Assembly (NCBI GenBank): GCA_012728855.1
Contig: JAAYEH010000311.1
Coordinates: 1-64,000 of the forward strand
DNA: 64,000 bases
Origin: Rhodopirellula sp.
GTDB taxonomy: Bacteria > Planctomycetota > Planctomycetia > Pirellulales > Thermoguttaceae
Direction: 5' to 3'
Part shown: piece by piece, positions 60,954-64,000 of the stretch
Layout: each line of letters begins with the position of its first letter
How positions within the stretch are numbered: position 1 is the stretch's first letter
Notes under the pieces: generated by a model
What the model was told of the DNA's origin: nothing
What the model saw: the letters and a program-made list of their open reading frames with translations, nothing else
Databases searched by the model: none
Program-made: the position numbers and the translations under genes

Positions 60954-62972
60954 ATGACCAATGCCAATCCCTCAATTCTAGTAGTTGGCTACCATTCAGA
61001 AGCATGGGCGTTCGCCCGTCGTGTCCTCGATTGGCTGCAGCCAGGCTGCGCCGTGGACTTGGCAATGCCGGACAAGCGGATCGACGCCGTCTCCGCTTCA
61101 CTCATCGAAGCGGAGTGCCGACAGCGACTTGAGAAGCGGGAATACTCGTTGGCCCTGATTTGGCTCCCAGACAGCATGGCTGCTGAGGAGGTTGAGGCCA
61201 CTCGGAAGATCGCCGCCGCCGATCCTTCGCTGCCGATTATTCTTACCAGCACGAATTCACCGGGCCTGCTGTCGGAGGCTGTGGCCGAGTTCATCTCCGT
61301 GGCGCAGATCTTCGTCGCCCGTCGCGATGGGGCAATGACGATGGTAAGGCACTGGCTGGCGGCACAGTCGGAACGCCGTGACGCGCTCGAGCAAGTCGAG
61401 CAACTTCGCGCGGAATGTGCGAAGTGGCGATCCCAATTGTCACAGGCCCGCCGCGAAGTCCAGCAGGCCACGCGTGTGAAAGCGGAATTTCTGGCCAACG
61501 TCAGCCACGAAATCCGCACGCCGATGAACTCCATCCTCGGATTTAGCGGTCTGCTGCTCCGCGAACCGCTCCACCACGAGCAGCGGGAGAAAGTGGCGTT
61601 GATCTGCGACGCAGCCAATTCGCTGATGCAACTGATTGAGAATTTGTTGGATTCTTCAAAACTCTCGGAAGGATCGCTGGCCCTCTCGAACGAACCGTTT
61701 CGCATTGATGAACTGGTCCGCGAGGTGCTGAACATGATTCAGCCCGCCGCCAGGGAGAAAGGATTGGCGCTCCAATGCCATATCGAAGCAGCGGTGCCAA
61801 TCTGGCTGGAGGGTGACCGCGCCCGAATCCGACAAGTCCTGTCGAACCTGGTGTGCAACGCCGTGAAGTTCACTGAGCGAGGCACCGTCCACGTTCGCGC
61901 CGCCGTCGACGAAGAGGATGGCGACTCCGTTGCGGTACGATGGGTTGTCACTGACACGGGTGTGGGAATCTCGCAGGATCGACAGGCCGAGGCCTTTGAG
62001 AGCTTCAGCCAGGCCGACGGTTCGATCACTCGCCGTTTCGGCGGTATGGGCCTCGGGTTGTCGCTATCGAAACAACTGCTCGACTTGATGGGGGGGCAGA
62101 TCGGATTCCGCAGCACAGCCGACCAGGGGAGCAACTTCTGGTTCACGATCCCGCTCCAGCGGCACCGCCTCAGGGGTATAAATGCACCGCAGGACGTGAC
62201 GATCGCATCACGCACCGTCTGCTGGACCAATCCGGCCGAAGCTGAAGCTGGCGAGGAAACTCGCGTTCCGTGCCGCGTCCTTGTCGCTGAAGACGAATAC
62301 CTTAACCGCGTCCTGATCGAGCTGCTTCTGTCGCGGGCCGGGTGCCTGGTCGACGTGGTCGGCGACGGCAGCGAAGCTTTGGGTCTGTTGCAGAGGAATG
62401 TTTACGACCTCATGTTCATGGATCTCCAAATGCCGAAGATGAACGGATTGGAGACGATCGGCCGAATTCGCCGCGAAGAACAAGAGGCGGGCCGCGGCCG
62501 GCATACCCGGATTATCGCCGTAACCGCCGAGGCCATGCCGGGCGACCGGGACAAGTGCCTCGCTGCGGGAGCCGACGATTATCTCCCCAAGCCGTTTAGC
62601 GCCGAAGCTCTCTTGGAAGCCGTTCATCGGCAAATCCCCGATTTTCTCTCGGAATCGGAAAACCGTGCGGTAAGGCGACCCGACGCGCCCCAGGCCGACC
62701 CTCCCGAAAGACTCCTTTCCCAGTGCGTGGCCGGTCTCGGTGATGACCTTGTCCAGCAAGATTTTCAGGTGCTGGAGCACCGTGCCCGTACTCTGAAGGA
62801 TCTCGCCGGCCGCTGTGGCACTCCGGACGTCGCCGATTCCGCCATGCGGATTCAGTTGGCTGCCCGCAGCCGCGACGTTCGGCGTGCTGCCGCTGCCTTG
62901 GACCGGCTGCGCGAGACGCTTGAGCATCCGCCCACGCAAAACACCCACCATGCACTCTGCCTGTGCAACTAG
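60954..62972 (+). CDS. Hybrid sensor histidine kinase with receiver and degenerate Hpt domain
   Basis: 672 residues from ATG at 60954, after the tRNA. No membrane helix. Residues 5-128 resemble a receiver-like fold lacking the usual acidic cluster; a coiled coil (138-180) follows. The HisKA helix has H185 in NVSHEIRTPMN; the ATPase domain shows NLVCNAVKFTERG (N box), DTGVGIS (G1) and FGGMGLGLSL. A true receiver has D490 in MDLQMPKMNG. The C-terminal helical domain (about 590-657) resembles Hpt, but where Hpt has a phospho-His the sequence is ARTLKD with Arg612. It would phosphorylate its own receiver or the tandem-receiver protein encoded 13 bases downstream. Confidence 0.9.
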   Translation: MTNANPSILVVGYHSEAWAFARRVLDWLQPGCAVDLAMPDKRIDAVSASLIEAECRQRLEKREYSLALIWLPDSMAAEEVEATRKIAAADPSLPIILTSTNSPGLLSEAVAEFISVAQIFVARRDGAMTMVRHWLAAQSERRDALEQVEQLRAECAKWRSQLSQARREVQQATRVKAEFLANVSHEIRTPMNSILGFSGLLLREPLHHEQREKVALICDAANSLMQLIENLLDSSKLSEGSLALSNEPFRIDELVREVLNMIQPAAREKGLALQCHIEAAVPIWLEGDRARIRQVLSNLVCNAVKFTERGTVHVRAAVDEEDGDSVAVRWVVTDTGVGISQDRQAEAFESFSQADGSITRRFGGMGLGLSLSKQLLDLMGGQIGFRSTADQGSNFWFTIPLQRHRLRGINAPQDVTIASRTVCWTNPAEAEAGEETRVPCRVLVAEDEYLNRVLIELLLSRAGCLVDVVGDGSEALGLLQRNVYDLMFMDLQMPKMNGLETIGRIRREEQEAGRGRHTRIIAVTAEAMPGDRDKCLAAGADDYLPKPFSAEALLEAVHRQIPDFLSESENRAVRRPDAPQADPPERLLSQCVAGLGDDLVQQDFQVLEHRARTLKDLAGRCGTPDVADSAMRIQLAARSRDVRRAAAALDRLRETLEHPPTQNTHHALCLCN

Positions 62973-62985
62973 ACGGAGAACTCCC

Positions 62986-63897
62986 ATGCCCAAGTTCTTG
63001 ATTGTGGACGACGACCTCGCCTGTCGCCGACTGGCGCAGCACTTCCTGTCGCCCTACGGCCGTTGCGACCTCGCCTACGACGGAAAAGAGGCGCTCTGTG
63101 CAATACGCATGCATCTCGAGGCCGGCGAGCCCTACGATCTGATTTGCCTCGACATTATGATGCCCGACATGGACGGGCATGAGGTTCTCGACGCCATTCG
63201 CCGTCTGGAGAGCGAGCGGGGGATTTGCGGCAGCGATCGGGTCAAGGTCGTGATGGCCTCTGCTTTGACCGACAGCAAGCATTGCATCCGCGCCTTCCGC
63301 GAGGGGTGCGAATCTTACGTCACCAAGCCGCTCAGTGAAGAGAGATTCCTTGCCCAGGTCCGCGAGCTGCTCGGGGAGCTTCCCTGCGCCAAGCACCCAT
63401 CGGCGACTGCCGATCCGGTCTCAACGCCGGCGGAACCGGCGGCCTGTGAGCCTCCGCCCACCCCGCGCTCTCGGCTTCGCTACCTGATCGTCGACGACGA
63501 CCGAGTTTGCCGCGAATTGCTGAAGGACATGCTGTCCCGGTATGGCGAATGCGACTTCGCGTACGATGGCTTTGAGGCAGTCGACGCCGTGCGGCTGGCC
63601 TTGGACGACGGCGATGGCTACCATCTGGTCTGCCTGGACATCATGATGCCCGGCAGCAGCGGTCACGCCGCCCTGGAGGCGATCCGGCAGTTGGAAACCG
63701 AACGCGGAATCCACGGCGGCGACGTGGTGCCGGTGATCATGACCACGGCGCTGAGCGATTCGAAGCACTGCATCCGAGCCTTCCGCGAGGGATGCGAGTG
63801 CTACGTCACCAAACCGATTCATGAGCAGGATCTGCTCGATAAAATGCGGCAGTTGGGCGTATTGGAAAGCAAGAGAGCCGTGGAAGTCTCGGCCTGA
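62986..63897 (+). CDS. Tandem two-receiver response regulator
   Basis: 303 residues from ATG at 62986 with GGAG upstream. Two full receiver domains and nothing else: domain 1 (1-132) has acidic DDD 8-10, phospho-acceptor D56 in CLDIMMPDMDG, and Lys in VTKPL; domain 2 (165-290) has DDD at 170-172, D218 in CLDIMMPGSSG, and VTKPI. They share long identical stretches such as DSKHCIRAFREGCE, so the protein arose by internal duplication, with a Pro/Ala linker (133-164). No output domain, so it signals by protein contact, probably downstream of the adjacent hybrid kinase. Confidence 0.92.
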   Translation: MPKFLIVDDDLACRRLAQHFLSPYGRCDLAYDGKEALCAIRMHLEAGEPYDLICLDIMMPDMDGHEVLDAIRRLESERGICGSDRVKVVMASALTDSKHCIRAFREGCESYVTKPLSEERFLAQVRELLGELPCAKHPSATADPVSTPAEPAACEPPPTPRSRLRYLIVDDDRVCRELLKDMLSRYGECDFAYDGFEAVDAVRLALDDGDGYHLVCLDIMMPGSSGHAALEAIRQLETERGIHGGDVVPVIMTTALSDSKHCIRAFREGCECYVTKPIHEQDLLDKMRQLGVLESKRAVEVSA

Positions 63898-63917
63898 CAC
63901 GCTTTTCTCGACCAGCC

Positions 63918-64000
63918 TTAACCTCCGAACCGCTCGGCCAGCAAGTACATCTCTTCCACCCCCATCAACTCGTTGAAGTGGTGGAAGGACATCAGTTGCG
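63918..64000 (-). CDS. C-terminal end of an unidentified protein (cut by window)
   Basis: The frame is open from the window edge to a TAA at 63918-63920 and ends FHHFNELMGVEEMYLLAERF. Too short to assign a family. It is convergent with the response regulator, 20 bases apart. Confidence 0.55.
   Translation of the reverse strand, partial: QLMSFHHFNELMGVEEMYLLAERFGG

Overview
The window is GC-rich, densely coded DNA that most resembles a member of the Planctomycetota (Pirellulales-like); this assignment is inferred from gene content. The diagnostic families are DUF1080 3-keto-disaccharide hydrolases, many Gfo/Idh/MocA oxidoreductases with Tat-type leaders, neutral-ceramidase-like exported proteins, a sulfatase, a DUF2961 (GH172) glycosidase, a PmoA/DUF6807 protein, an HzsA-related di-haem protein, and an ECF sigma factor next to a Ser/Thr kinase and a caspase-like protein. 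No phage, conjugative or CRISPR genes were seen. The only RNA gene found is a tRNA-Arg with its own terminator.

Layout. 1-3757 (minus) is a sugar/amide catabolic run: N-acyl-D-amino-acid deacylase (cut by the window edge), DUF1080 hydrolase, Gfo/Idh oxidoreductase and a UroD-like protein. 3958-9429 is a manganese/iron uptake locus: a divergent MntR-type repressor, an operator-like palindrome in the shared promoter, then lipoprotein, ATPase and two permeases, each permease carrying a DtxR/MntR-like cytoplasmic tail. 9846-11372 is a sulfatase. 11535-17839 (minus) is a probable operon (enolase-superfamily enzyme, DJ-1/PfpI protein, TIM-barrel isomerase, ceramidase-like protein, Gfo/Idh) ending in a beta-propeller gene fragment. 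18250-22871 (minus) holds a membrane alpha/beta-hydrolase, the ammonium pair glnK/amt and a PduO-type adenosyltransferase. 22954-29327 holds a TIM-barrel isomerase, a repeat-rich stretch with a MITE-like element, a lone type IIG restriction-modification enzyme and a GH172 protein. 29553-36364 (minus) is signalling: a PAS histidine kinase, then kinase, sigma factor and caspase-like genes. 36663-40623 (minus) is metabolic and exported. 40896-44495 holds a STAS protein, hemC, comF and hydF. 44947-53620 is mostly plus-strand exported enzymes, small orphan genes, a desaturase and a cyclophilin. 53823-59614 holds the HzsA-related protein, an exported class-I amidotransferase and another Gfo/Idh. 59801-64000 has a broken glycosidase remnant, tRNA-Arg, a hybrid histidine kinase and a tandem-receiver response regulator.

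A second layer is several families of dispersed palindromes (100-130 bp) with conserved cores, sitting at gene 3' ends. In at least two genes (mntR, desaturase) they supply the C-terminal codons, and in one (39217) the stop codon.

The strongest candidates for something unusual are the sensor-tailed metal permeases, the caspase/sigma/kinase module in which two proteins share a DUF4384-like domain, the HzsA-related di-haem protein beside an exported amidotransferase, and the palindrome families that rewrite gene ends. All functional statements come from reading sequence and recalled family knowledge; no database search was run.
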